Shown here: positions 1 to 12,003 of the stretch, piece by piece | Numbering within the stretch: position 1 is the first letter of the stretch | Layout of the letters: the number at the start of each line of letters is the position of its first letter | Assembly (NCBI GenBank): GCA_950106755.1 | Contig: OX467082.1 | Span: 18,848,001 to 18,912,000 of the forward strand | Source of the DNA: Climacium dendroides | Lineage: Eukaryota > Streptophyta > Bryopsida > Hypnales > Climaciaceae | Direction: 5' to 3' | Length of the DNA: 64,000 bases | Program-made: the position numbers and the translations under genes | Notes under the pieces: model-generated | What the model saw: only the letters and a program-made list of their open reading frames with translations | The model's database searches: none | What the model was told of the DNA's origin: nothing

Positions 1-56
1 TTCTTCTACATTTATCTATAAGAATTAGAAAAAGAACAACTTGGAGAAGAAACTTT

Positions 57-345
57 CATAACATTCAATAAGATAGGTACACTCAAAACCGCCACTTTTT
101 GCTACTGAGCCTATTTTCTATTATTAAATTGGTCAAATTTTCATATGTTCTTGTTGGCAAGTGAAAGGAGGTTCCAACGCACTAGACAACGTGACATTTG
201 GATATTGTATGCGAAAGTTATTAAGGAATAAAGTTTGGTCTTGAAAGCGTTTCTACATAGATACATAACTAATATTGGAGATGTACATACAATATAGATG
301 GCAGTTTAAGGTCAGTGGCACATTTGGGTGTACCTACCTTAGTAT
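57..345 (+). repeat. Dispersed repeat, left copy (partner at 56.5 kb)
   Basis: This stretch matches 56501-56795 in the same orientation by eye, with many substitutions and small indels. Shared landmarks, in order, are aaaccgccacttt, ggcaagtgaa, ggaggttccaac, atttggata and gatggcagttta. No coding frame is shared between the copies, so it reads as an old non-coding transposon-derived repeat. The element type is unknown. Confidence 0.7.
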
Positions 346-574
346 TCACATAATGACTACATTTTCTTCTCCGTAGTGCTCATCTACAAAATTCATTCAC
401 ATCATTATTCTATGCTTTAGTATTGGAACAGTGGCAATACAGTTGTGGTTTGCTCTATTTTCATGCTAATTCTAGGACTAAATATACAATGAACAAATAG
501 TAAAGAAAGGTGGTCATTAGTAAAATACCCAAATAATTCATTGAGTAATGTTCCGATGTAATTTAACTATTTGC

Positions 575-1235
575 CATCTAGAGCTTAATTAGAATGTTTT
601 AATGAGAAGAGAAGCTCTATATATACAAATGTGGGGGGTAGGAGGTAGAACAACCTATGTGGGATATGTAAATTAGAATTTGTATTTTTTCAACCACTCA
701 TAGTTAAGTCAAAACTAGGAATTGTGTTTGAAGTAGAATTTCAAACCTCATTTAAGCATAGTATAATAATTTTTTCCAAAATTTGAACTAAAAAAAGTTG
801 ATAAATTAAATTAAGTTTCATCTCCAAAAACATGTTTGAGATTTCAAACCTCCAATAAAAAGTTATGGACAAAATTCAGAGAGGATGTTTGAAAATGTCC
901 CAAAAAATGTCCCTTTCAACCCCTCTCTAAAATTTGTTCATAACTTTTCATTAGAGATTCGAAATCACATATGGATTTTTGGAAATAAAACTTAACTTAA
1001 TTTACCAACTTTTTGTAGTTCAAATTTTGAAAAAAGTTATTATACTATGTCTAAATGAGGTTTGAAATTTTACTTCAAATACAATTCCTAGTTTTGACGT
1101 AACTATGAGCGGTTGTAAAACCAGAAATTTTAATTTACATATCCCACATGGATTGCTCTACCTCTTACCAACCTATGTGTATATAAATACTTGTTTTCTC
1201 TTTTCAAAACAAAGAGCATAAATAGCTTCCCAAAC
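575..1235. repeat. Foldback element with ~0.3-kb inverted arms
   Basis: The left arm (about 594-898) reappears as reverse complement on the right (about 910-1213), separated by only about a dozen bases centred near 903. Matching landmarks are gtgggatatgtaaatt at about 660 with its complement at about 1132-1147, and tttcaaacctcattta at about 739 with its complement near 1050. The arms differ by scattered substitutions. A transcript would fold into one long hairpin. It could be a MITE-like foldback transposon or an inverted-repeat small-RNA source. No target-site duplication could be fixed. Confidence 0.8.
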
Positions 1236-1368
1236 TAAATGATGAAATTATACTATTGAAAGTATTGTTCTCAATGAATTCCTTGCCATTTTGTTTGTAT
1301 GGTAGTTGCTATTTTGGTTGTAGATTTATTTGTTGTACTTAATTCTCCACTAACTGCAATGTGCAGTT

Positions 1369-1420
1369 GCAACTCACATCCAACAATAAGTTCTGCAACT
1401 CACATCCAACAATAAGTTCT
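1369..1420. repeat. 26-bp direct tandem duplication
   Basis: A 26-bp unit beginning gcaactcacatcc occurs twice back to back without mismatch. It lies in non-coding DNA and looks like a recent local duplication. Confidence 0.85.
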
Positions 1421-1757
1421 GACATATTGCGACAAGTGTCCCTTTAGTTACTTTGCGGGTGTGATATATTCCACACTATTTCATCCAAGGGATGAAATGA
1501 TGAGGAATATTTCACATCATTCCGTCTGGGGAGGGCAAAAGCTCTGACTACTACTGAATGTTATGTTTGTTTCTAATGTATTTACCAAATTGTGAAACCG
1601 CAGCTGTTGATATTGCTACAAACTGTATTATTGATTTCAACTTTTCATGTGAAATGTAACCCAACATGACATTGCAAAATATTGCAAAATATTACCGATG
1701 CCTTGGACTTTACAACTCATCATGCTCCCATGTGTCACACTATTTCTTGAAAACATG

Positions 1758-2130
1758 ACTAAGGTAGAACTACCCATAACCGACTGAATAAGCAAATGTG
1801 GAGTAAGGCAAAGAAAATATTTCTACATGTGTAGAGATAGAAATGAGGGGGATTGCCAAAATTTGGTATTTTGATCTCTTGAACTGAAATTACTATGAAT
1901 TTTGGAAGGCAAAATTTGGTTTGGACCCATGTCCAATGTGTAGACTATTCCAAAACTGCTCATTTAAGAGACTACTTCTTGTTCACTTTGGCACTCCAAA
2001 CCAAGTAGATGTGTCATGGAAAGAATGGAGGAATTTATGGAAATTAGTTCCAATCTCTCCTGAATTTTAGACGCCTTATTGATTATTCATGGGATTGTGA
2101 TTGGTGATAGGTGGTTCTACCTTAATATTG
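1758..2130 (+). repeat. Dispersed repeat (partner at 10.1-10.5 kb)
   Basis: It matches 10110-10500 in the same orientation. Shared landmarks in order are gggattgccaaaattt, gtccaatgt, tagactattc, catttaagagactacttctt and gaatggag. Divergence is substantial and neither copy has an open frame. The rest of 1421-2703 is AT-rich sequence in which I see no gene. Confidence 0.75.
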
Positions 2131-2703
2131 AGGTAGGAGGCAATATTTCTAGGGTGGCCCTTCACAATTAAAAAGCCACTAGATTGCAATTCTGAAACCA
2201 AAGTTCAAAATGGTAATAAAATGTTTAATTTGGGAAATTTTTCAAAACTTCAAATTTAAGTGGAAACTAAAGTTGATGACCTTCCTTCCATTAGTTGGAG
2301 TCAAATTCAAAAAATGTCTTTTTCATGGATAAAAAATTTAAAATCAAGAACAAAGAGCAACAAATTCAATGCAATTCAAATACACTAGAAAGGCAAAGGT
2401 GATTTGTTGTGATTTGTTTTTGAAGGCTAGGGAGGATTGATCACTTCATTACCTCCAATTAAGGGTCATTGTAAAAATTTCCCCTATTTTGTACCTCATA
2501 AATTTGGTATTTCTTTGCTCCTCCTAACTAATTTGGGGCTTCTAATTACAATTATGAATTCAGAATTTGCAAGTTTTATCACGGGTGGCAAATTAGAAAA
2601 TTTCTCTATGGATAAAACATGGGACAATAAGGGGGTCAATCCTACCTAGTTGTTTTTGAAGTATTATCTTATTTAGAAAAGCCATAAAATCCTCGATGAG
2701 ACC

Positions 2704-3219
2704 ACTACACTAAAATTGGTAAATAGTGTTGGGTGATAATTAGTGTTGTTCCCTATTTTTTACCCCCAACACTATTTTTCAACTTATGTATAAATAGTGT
2801 TGGGACACTTAGTTGTTGTCATAAAAATCTGTCCCTTCCCTGCAAAACTGTAATTTTTGCCCCCCGCCGTAAAAATCTGTCTCTTCCCTACAAAATTGTA
2901 ATTATTGCCTCCCGCCGTGAAAATCTATCCCTTTCCAAGAAAACTGTAATTTTTACCTTCCACTGCGAAAATCTGTCCCTTCCCTGCAAATCTGTAATTT
3001 TAGCCTCCCGTCGTGAAAATTTGTCCTTTCTCTGCAAAATTGTAATTTTTGCCTTCCACCATGAAAATTTGTCCCTTTCCTAGAAAACTGTAATTTACTA
3101 TAGAGCTAAAATAGTGTTAGAATGGGATAATTTTCATCTAACACTAACCTTACAAATCACAATTAGTGTTAGGGTTGACAATTAGTGTTGCCAACACTAT
3201 TTACCAATTTTAGTGTAGT
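2704..3219. mobile_element. Non-autonomous DNA transposon with perfect 29-bp TIRs
   Basis: The 29 bases at 2704-2732 (starting actacactaaaattgg) are the exact reverse complement of 3191-3219. The 516-bp interior has no transposase. Its middle is filled by a 48-bp tandem array (2823 to about 3100). Perfect TIRs mean either a recent insertion or selection on the ends. The CACTA string inside the terminus suggests the CACTA (En/Spm) superfamily, but I could not find a clean 3-bp target-site duplication, so the class is inference. Confidence 0.85.
2823..3100. repeat. 48-bp tandem array inside the TIR element, ~5.7 copies
   Basis: Units start at 2823, 2871, 2919, 2967, 3015 and 3063 (last one partial), each beginning aaaatctgtccctt or a close variant. 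All five full copies are exactly 48 bp with no indels, so the frame on the plus strand stays open and would encode a repeated 16-residue motif around NLSLPCKTVIFA. The open frame follows from the unit length being divisible by three. I do not call it a gene. Confidence 0.85.
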
Positions 3220-3780
3220 CCTAAATCATTCAAACAACTTTCATTCAAGCACCTCCCCCAATGAAGTATTGCATGACAAACGCACTTTCATCTTTGACCA
3301 ACTATTGTTCAGAAGTCATCCAAACGCCGATTTATTACGCCGGCGGCAGTTGAGGGTCAGGGTAATATAAAATAATGGTCTGACCCGCTCTTCCGGGTGC
3401 CCTGTGGAGCCTCGTAAGTTACAGGATAACTGAATATGTTACCCACATGGATGAAAATCGTCGTTACCCCGTCATCCATACCGCTTTTCATTTCTTCAGT
3501 AAAAAGGATTTTGACCCTGACAGAATGTTGCAGGGGAAGTAAAGGCCCCCACCGCCGTTACTGCATGCTTGCACTACAACTTACACTTGGCCCAATTCGG
3601 GTGCAGATTCCGCGCATGCATGCATTTCTACCCCGGGTGTACATCAAAGGAAACCGCATGTACGTCACAGAGACATTCCAGGGGAGGCGTTCCCCAAACC
3701 GCCATCCTCCCCAGGCAATTTCCGAAATTCCCCGCCTGGATGAGAAGTAGGTTCGTCTCCGCGACCAAGCCGCCGAAAAA

Positions 3781-3792
3781 AATAAAAGGCAG
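3781..3792 (+). promoter_or_regulatory. Possible TATA element of the 3.9-kb candidate gene
   Basis: An aataaaagg string lies about 135 bases before the candidate start at 3925, in a stretch (about 3540-3920) clearly richer in GC than its surroundings. It is only a positional suggestion. The rest of 3220-3924 shows no supported gene. Confidence 0.2.
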
Positions 3793-3924
3793 GAGTAGGT
3801 CGATCGATCTTCGCCAGTGTTGATTTTGTTTTTGGAACCAACAAGATTAGCTAGTAGCTTCAGATCAAAGGACACGGGCGCCGTGTACGTTTCACTTGCT
3901 TGTTATCGTAGTGGGTGTCTTTGA

Positions 3925-5028
3925 ATGAATGATTGTTGGGTTGCGATGTCGGAACCGACTAACGGTGAAGACGACGATCGGGCTTCCGGAGGCCGGGGTG
4001 TTGACGTTCTGAGTCGCCCTGCAGTGAGGATGCAAGGTGAGATTGGGAATGGACGTACATCACCTAAGTTTTTTGTAAACTAATATCAGTTCTTCCTAGT
4101 TAAGTCGAGAGTCCTTAGAATACTTAGAACCTCTCGTTTCAGTTTTGCTTTCTGTCTTTGCCAAATTAGTGCTCCGCTTCATTTGTGTTCTTTCTGGTTG
4201 GTCATCTGTGTTAGAATGGCAGGTTTTAATTCAAAGCAGCAGAGATGTGACGTTCAAGTGCGCGGAGAGCTAGGGTTATACGGTATCGATCTTGAAATGG
4301 TCTCGTCATTTTAGCGAGTGAGACGATCGTTGGTCTCAGGTCTTTCGGTATATTTGTTGAATAAACTGACTCTCTGTAAGACTGCTTGTAAGACAAGCGT
4401 ATGAATTGAAAGAGGACAATCGAATAAATGCATTCGAACAAATGTAATTGTGTTATTGTAATAAATGTGATCTGTCTATACAATGAGAATCGTGAGTGAA
4501 GTCTTATCGACGCTGAGAGCGTTATGCAACATTCACTGAACAGTCAATTTAATTATTGCTTGTGTACGTGACAGAACACGACCGGTATAGATCGGCCGGA
4601 GGTTGTGGTAGACCTATTTGGAAGCCATCAATATTGACGCAAGGTGAGTGCCTTCGCTTGTTTTTAATGTAGCCGGGGATATTTACTTTTGTTTATGAAA
4701 TCAACATCTTATTCGCTGCATGTCACTGTACGTTGAGCGTCGAGGAGCTGCAAATCTCCTCGAAATTTCTGGTCGCTTGGGTCCTGAAATTCCGTTTACT
4801 TCGACGGAAGCCTCTCTTTCGTTTCTTCTTGTAGCTAGCTCTTCTAGTTAGCTTTCACAAACTCACAATCGGTAGACGTACATATATCGCCAAGAGAAGG
4901 TACCATAAACCATTACAAGTTAGGTCATTGGAATTGCCGTAGCAACTTGAAAGATTAATTCTTGATCTTGTTTAGGAAGTGCTGTCACTGTCAGTCGTGG
5001 CGCTCCATTACTGACAATGCCTGATTGA
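3925..5028 (+). CDS. Candidate small spliced gene, unknown function
   Basis: Three putative exons can be joined in one frame: 3925-4036, 4575-4643 and 4976-5028. The ATG at 3925 directly follows an in-frame TGA. Exon 1 ends at a strong donor (gcaag|gtgaga), exon 2 runs from a gtgacag acceptor to a cgcaag|gtgagt donor, and exon 3 follows a tgtttag acceptor and ends at TGA. Both introns are phase 1. The product would be about 77 residues, hydrophilic, with an acidic patch (GEDDDR) and no recognisable domain, signal peptide or membrane segment. The two donors are alike and the island is GC-richer than its flanks, which favours real exons. It may instead be the surviving front of a larger decayed gene, or a non-coding spliced RNA. 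I do not recognise the protein. Confidence 0.3.
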
Positions 5029-5629
5029 GGTTGTTGTTAGCCTGTCACTGAAACCTTCAACATCGGCAAGACTGCAAGAGTAATCAAATATCGACTTTCT
5101 GTCATTGCTAGCAAGTTTGCAGGTGAGGCGAGACATGGCATGTCAGGAGTTTAACTCAAACAGGATCGAAGAATGTCGTCTTGCACCGGATGATACAGGA
5201 GCAAATCGAGGAGTGCCGCCACGGCACGCAAGGCTTGGAGTCTCGAAATCCAATTTTTTCGTGATCCTGCATCCGGCCATAGGGAACTTGAGAAAGCAAT
5301 CCATGGACTTGTACCCGTCTGTAGGCAGCTTTAAGAGCTGAGCGAGGGAAGTACGTAGCTAGGGAGTCGATCTTGAAGGTGCTGGCACTGTCAGAGATGG
5401 CGGGTCCTTCGCCCGGCAACACCACTGCGGGGGCCATGCTGAACAGAAAACCTAACTTCATACTGTAGTTAAATCTGTAGATATAGGCTTCATAGTTTTT
5501 GCTCCCGGCCACCCTGACATTTCCAAGACATGACTTTCCAGTAAGTTACACTGTGGAATATTTGTGTATTTGGGGATTATTATTGTGTATTGCGGTGTAA
5601 ATGATTGTCCACACATAGTTTCAAGCCTC

Positions 5630-6465
5630 ATGATCAAAAGTGTCCTCTCATAGTTTCAAGTCCAATTCAAAGTGTTGTGACTTTTGCATTTGATGTTTGA
5701 ATTCAATAAAACTTGTTTGGGAATTTGTGTTCTAGTTTCTAGTTTGTGCGATAAAATTTTCAAATCAATCCAAGATGTACTAAGTCTTTGTAAGCCAATC
5801 AAAGTTCAAAGGTTTCACCAAACTACATTTGGTGGCTGCAACTTTGGGGCTTGTATTTCCTTCATCCAATGTTTGTTTTCAATAAAATTTATTGGATTAA
5901 GTTCCCCTTGAAGTCTAGTTACTGTGGTAAAATTTCATGACAATTTCAAATCCAACTAAAGTTGTTTTGAATGTTTGGGAGCAATCAAAGTTCAAAATCT
6001 AAACATTTTTGGATTGCAATGAATTGTGGCAGTTGTGCATACCAATTTGTTTGTGTGGCTAAATCTCCATATCAATCCAAAAAGTTATGAGTGACTAAGA
6101 TGTATTTTAGTAAGAGGTTCAAACTCAAATTTGTTTTTTTGTAACTTTTCTTGTTATTTTTTGACATTTCAAAGGTACCATGTAGGTACAATAAGTCAAT
6201 TGAATGATACTTGAATCACTATATAGTTTAAAGTTTTTTTCATTTGAGTAGGTTTAGAAATCAAACTTCACCTTTTCTAAACTTCACTTCTAATGTGTTG
6301 CTAGGAAATTTTACAATCTTACAATTTATATGGTCAAATGACTCCAAATTTGATTCATGTCAAGAATGTATAGTTAAATTTCTATATCTTAGTGACATTT
6401 GGAGCTATACTACTTCAAAAGCAATAATGTTTTTGAACCCCAAAAGGCCTTGGACTTTTAGGGGT
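5630..6465 (+). repeat. Dispersed repeat ~0.8 kb (partner at 22.9 kb)
   Basis: It matches 22890-23820 in the same orientation over most of its length. Both start near tccaattcaaagtgttgt, share aataaaacttgtt and ccccttgaagtctagtta, and end with ttgaaccccaaaaggccttg. The reading frames inside are not conserved between copies, so this is a decayed transposon-type repeat rather than a gene. Confidence 0.8.
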
Positions 6466-6469
6466 TAAA

Positions 6470-8985
6470 CATATCAAGATAGAAAGAAAAAAAATCAATT
6501 ACACATTTACACCCAATCTATTTATTTTGACTTTCTACCTTCCTTTTCTATTTATTTTTTAACCTCATACATGATAAAAGGAAAAATGGTCTTATTTCTA
6601 TTATGCTATTGTTTTGAAAGGTTTGTTTTCAACGTTACAACATGTAGCCTAACTAACTTTGTTTTCAACTTCATAATAGAAAATTATTTTTTTAATACTT
6701 CATCATTTAATTCTAGGAACAAATTAAAAAGAAGTAAAAATTTAGAAAACTATTGGAAATTGTTGGGAAATTGGAAGGATGCTAATACACTATTTAGCAA
6801 ACCCTCTGAAAATTAGTTTTATTAGTGGTGATATGTTCATGTTTAAAGAAAGTGAACATATTCTTAGAAATCTTGAAAGCATAGAAATAATATTATTTTA
6901 AAAAATAATTCAAGGATTGGAATGACCTTAATTATATAAAAATCAATTTTTTAGATTTTAGTTTTAATTAGATCATGAATTTAATTGTATCCCCCCAAAA
7001 AACTTCAAAGTCTCCTACATCTAATTGTCTATTAGTTTTCAATATGATTAGAAGCCATTTTTTACCATTTTATTTTATTTAAAAATTATAGTCTCACAAA
7101 ATGTTTTACAAAAGCATTAGAGACCTAGTGAAAATTATAAGTGACCTTGAGAAAGATCCAACCCAAATCATTTCATGAAATTCTAATACTCATGTATCAT
7201 TTAAAACTTAACATTCACTTTATATTTGATACTCTTTGCTCATTTGGTCATTGAAAAAATTTGACATTTAAATTCTAACTTAAAACATATATACAAAAAG
7301 ATAACTTGAATAATTATGTGAGGAAAAAAATGGAAAGTTGAGGAAAAAAATGTTTTTTTCTATGGAGAATTGTTGCCTTAGAAAGTGAAGTATTGATCAA
7401 GTAGTCACTACCCTAAGTAAAGGACAAGATTGATACATCACTACCAAAATGACCTTCCACTTGAACAAAATGTTTAGGATTATGACTAGAAATAAAATTA
7501 TTTTAACTTGATTTTAAGTGTATCAAGGAAGTTGCTATCCATTCACTTAATCTTCAAGAGTAAATTAAAATGATCATTTTTTAGCAACCAAAAGATCATT
7601 GTGGGATAGAAGAAGAATAATTTGTTGAAATTGAGATTTGGGAGATGCTAATGATAGACCAAATTCTCTCTAATTTTTCCCCCATGAAATTTAAAAAGAA
7701 GTCCATTTTTGAGTCTATATTTAGAGTTATATTCCACTCAGTACTTATACTACAGAGGGTTTAAACTGACCTAGATTCTTCTAGAATTAAAACTTCTTGG
7801 CATTTTGCATAATTCAACATGGGCCCAAAGTGTTGGAAAGCGGCTACTTTTGTAGCTTCTTTAGACGGCAACCATAAATTTATTCACATGGATTACATGA
7901 TGCTGCTAGTTTACAATTGCGTAAATGATCTGCTTCAAGTATGGACACAAGGGTGGAGACTGCATTGAAACAAGTACCACGCCAAGAATTTTTTCTTTTT
8001 TCTTTTTTTTACAATTCAAGTTAGGTAGGAGGCTCTAAAATTGTACATGCTCTAAAACCACCCACCTTCTGAAATGTACAATATTTGTACATCTTGCTTT
8101 TTCGTAGCCTTCACTGATGTATAAGTAGTATACATTTTAGGAGGTGGATGATTTTGGAGCGCTATGTTAGTTCAACTTCAAAATTTCATAACTAATTCTA
8201 CAAAGCTCCAAAAAAATATGAAACAACTTAGGTTAGATGCCAATTCTACTTGTCTTTCAAAGAAAATTTACTGAAATTGTTTTTAAGAAGCTTTACCTCT
8301 TCAAAATTCAATTCCAACTCTTAGGTGGTCGATTTATGGACCTACTACCTTCAAGTACAATATTTGCTGAAGAATACATTTCTATTTATTTTTTAGAGTT
8401 ATATGAAGCATATTCAAAAATAATAATTTATGAAACTCAACTAATATATTTTCAAATTTCAATGCTAAGAAATTTCTTTTAAAAGTATTGAATCAACTTG
8501 CCATGACAAATTTCAAAAGAAAATTTGTTTTCTTTCAAGCAAAAGGGAGTCTCTTTTTACAACCAATGTATGGGGAGAGTTGTCAACTAGTGTACAATGG
8601 CTACTACTTAATTTTCCAAATTTCTAGTTCCAAATTGAAACTTCACAAAAACCAATGTTGTGTATTCTAAACTCTAAAGACCAAATAAAGAGAATAAATG
8701 AAAAAAATTGTAATAAAAATCATGAATATTGATTGGTTTGCCTTAGATTTCTATAAAATTAATGGCATTCCTTGCAATTATGCAATCCGGCATGCTTTTA
8801 ATGACAAAATAAAGGTCAATGGTGTTGTGCTTTGTGGAATCTAAAAGTAAAGGTTAAAGCTCTTATTGCTCTTGTGAACTTTTTACTATGGAAGAGAATA
8901 CAAAAATTTATTATAGACCATCAAATGATAAAATTTAGAACATTTGAATTCATATTTAGAATTGAAGGTACCAAATTATTAGAGA
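6470..8985. other. AT-rich intergenic stretch, no gene seen
   Basis: The sequence is rich in A and T runs with frequent stops in all frames. The longest open stretches (about 80 codons near 6571-6816 and 8237-8482) have no splice context or recognisable protein. I see no supported gene. Confidence 0.6.
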
Positions 8986-8989
8986 GGTC

Positions 8990-9545
8990 ATGAATTGAGA
9001 AATTAAACCTTAACAAACCAAGTGACTGATAGATGTATACAAGAAATCTTGTGTGGTTACATACAAAGTCAATTTTGGTCAAGTGTTGACAAAGTTTTCA
9101 CAAAACATTTTAACATTTATCTCTTTGTGAAAATATAATTTCTTTCACGATAGATGCCCGAATCAAAAGTTATATGGCCCTAAATTTTCCGGATAAACAA
9201 GGCAACATGAGCAAAACTCCTCCTCTACTTTTGAAATTTGAAGTACAACCATCAAAAACCAAACACCATTTGTAGTGCATAAATCTCACTATAGGAAAAG
9301 TTAAAGTCTATTGACCGTATTGGACAAAATTGAATTTTTTTTTTCAAACTTTGAAAGTTTAAATCTTTTAATTTGCACAATCAAAGTTTCTAAAAAAACA
9401 ATCCCACGCATTCCCATGGTCTATAGTTTAATATAGAATTATACTAGACAATTTTTTTATTTTAAAAAGTTAATCTTTTTCTCACTATTCTAAAAAGTAG
9501 TAGTTTTTGACAATTTTTCTCAAAATGTGCTTGAATCCTTTGAGA
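8990..9545 (+). repeat. Dispersed repeat (partner at 61.7-62.26 kb)
   Basis: It matches 61690-62262 in the same orientation. Shared features in order are a ggcaac segment, gcaaaactc followed by a T-rich string, taaagtctattg/taaaggctattg, and a close with tttttcacaatt/tttttgacaatt then gcttgaatg or similar. Divergence is high. A shorter, weaker relative may lie at 37890-38030. Confidence 0.6.
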
Positions 9546-10109
9546 GTTAATGTCCTAAAATAAGAAACAAGTTTTTACAATTATCCCTATTCATCCCTAT
9601 GTGTTGAAAATGAACAAAAGACCTCACAAACTCTAGCCCTGGCCGATTGTAAAGGCTTTTTACCTCAAACATTGAAAATATATAGAGAGAGAGACCGAAG
9701 ACCTTCTCGGTACTTTTAAGTAAATAAACACTTATGCCCATACCCAACATTGTCCTAATATTGTAAGTCTAGGATTATCGAATCTTTACAACAGTAACGA
9801 CGAACGAGTAAACAAGAGTACAGACAATGCATGACACACGTGTACAAAGAAAAAAACCAACTCCAACCTCTTTTTCAGCTAACCTAAATCCAGAATCCTC
9901 CTGGACTTGCCAACACAATAATTACAAGTGTATTCCATGCAGTGGAGATGCATTTTATAAAATACCAGTATGTGATAAAGGTTGTTAACTTACCTCCTAT
10001 GGTTCCTATTAAATTAAATGTATCTCTACAATTAATATGAAGTCAACAATTCTACAATTAATGAAGGTAAATGAATTGAATTGCAACTTGTTTCTGCAAC
10101 TAAATCCTG

Positions 10110-10500
10110 CATATTATAGTGGAACTATCCACAACCAACCAAATCAGCAATTGTGGCTATGATTTGGAGTAGTGCAGAGATAGCAAATATTTCTAGAGGT
10201 GCAAAGATAGAAGTGATGGGGATTGCCAAAATTTGATAATTTCATCACTTGAACTAAAATTGCTATAAAATTTGGAAGACAAAAATTAGTCTGAAGCTAT
10301 GTCCAATGTATAGACTATTCTAAAACCATTCATTTAAGAGACTACTTCTTATTCACTTTAGTACATGTGTTATGAAAAGAATGGAGAAATTAATGGTTGG
10401 AAATCAAGAACTTATATTTAGAAACTACTTGAAACCTCTTTTGAATTTTAGACATTCTATTAATTGCTGGTAAGGTTGTCATTGTTGATGGGTGGTTCTA
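10110..10500 (+). repeat. Dispersed repeat, second copy of the 1.76-kb repeat
   Basis: This is the partner of 1758-2130, in the same orientation and with the same order of landmarks. It lacks an open frame. The flanks 9546-10109 and 10501-11397 are AT-rich with no gene seen. Confidence 0.75.
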
Positions 10501-11397
10501 TCTTGTTATCTAAAACGTTCAACTATAAGATTCATCATGAACAATATTATTTTCAATAGTATTAAAATTCATAGTTTATTCATATGAATAACATATTAAG
10601 AGAATTTAAAACCTCCTTTTGACTTACAAATAAGACCCTACAAAAGTTCTATAATAAAATGAAACACAAATTTAAGTGCAATCACTTTACCTATACATGT
10701 AGTATCCACCTCATATTAAAAGTAGTTGATAAAATAAAACAAAAGCATCAGTAAGGATTGCAAGACATACCTTTTGATTAAAAATAATAATAATGAGTCA
10801 GTTTCCAATCCAATATTGATAACAACTGAATCTACAAATTAGAGATTCAATCTTTTCAATTGATTGTCATGCATAGTCAACATCTTAACATCTTCAATTA
10901 TATACAAGGACAATTATTTATATCCAAATTTCTTTAATAATCTTCTTAAAATGTTTTGCCCTTGATTAGTAAGTCTAGTTCAGAGAAATATGAACTTGTA
11001 TTGAAAAAAAGACAAACATCTTGAATACTTGCAAGTATCATTTGCATACACCTCCAACAATTCTAGCAAGCTAAATTAGAGATTTTTGCTAATTAAGTTT
11101 CTTAGAAAGGCAATTCTAGTGACTAGTAAAGGAAATAATTGATTTAAGATAATGTTTCCAAGTTTATTTCCAAATTAGTGTTTAAAAATTTCAATTCAAA
11201 ATCAAATGTCAATCAAATTTGTCAATCAATAATTCAAAGAAAATCTATTTCAAGAATATCCAAATAACCACACATTTCAATGAAAAATCAATTAGCAATA
11301 GGGAATGAATGGAACAATTGTAGATAAGGTAGATGCATTATATTCTATCCCTACATCCAATCCAAATGACTCCCTTGCATTCATTTCAATTGAAGAA

Positions 11398-12003
11398 TTA
11401 ACCTCTCAAGGTCTTTTTTTCATCAAAAATCACTCAAACTACCATTTCTATTGCAAAAAGCAAAAAAATTAAAATAATTTTTTTTACACATCTAATTGTT
11501 AGATCTTACGCTACAATAATATAAAAATATAGGGAAAAAAATTCAAAAACTTTTACCTTATAGATTGCATGATATTTGCATTTAAAGTGAAGAAATCAAA
11601 ATTTTGAGTAAGTTCCCTGACTAATTATTTGACTTTGGATCTTTTTAACTTTCAATTTTTGCACTAAACATTTTGATTTTAAGATTTCTATATTTAAGAT
11701 TTGTTCTAGTTTGAGGTCTTCAAAAAAATCATTTAATTTTCATTCTTTATAAATTGTTTAGTAGAATTGGTATAAGATTGAAAGAAAAAATAATTCTCAG
11801 ATGGATTAAAACTTACTAATTCCAACAATAAGATTGTTCTAGCAAACATATTTAATTTGGTGGACCTTTTTTTTTATTCTTCTTAAATTGTGAAAATTGA
11901 GTTCTAAAATGAATCCAACATGTTATATTCTTAAGAAGTATCTATGATAACCTACAAGACAAGAACCTCCATAAATTTCATATCACTAATCCAAATGGAA
12001 TCA
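11398..12003 (-). repeat. Four-copy dispersed repeat family, copy 1 (minus)
   Basis: On the minus strand this carries the same ordered landmarks as 24785-25352, 59245-59925 (both plus) and 60305-60945 (minus). These are a start around attccatttggattagtgat and gtgaaagttatg, an internal tggaccttc region, and an end near gcaatagaaatg followed by ttagagg. No frame is conserved across copies. The element class is unknown. Confidence 0.7.

Noticed and set aside
2733..3083. 116-codon repetitive protein inside the TIR element
   Set aside because: The open frame is explained by a 48-bp unit length divisible by three. There is no promoter, domain or initiation context.
5105..5512. Overlapping plus and minus open frames after the 3.9-kb candidate gene
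   Set aside because: Neither joins the candidate exons in phase, and the short ATG frame at 5397 (MAGPSPGNTTAG) ends after 23 codons. There was no basis to choose one.
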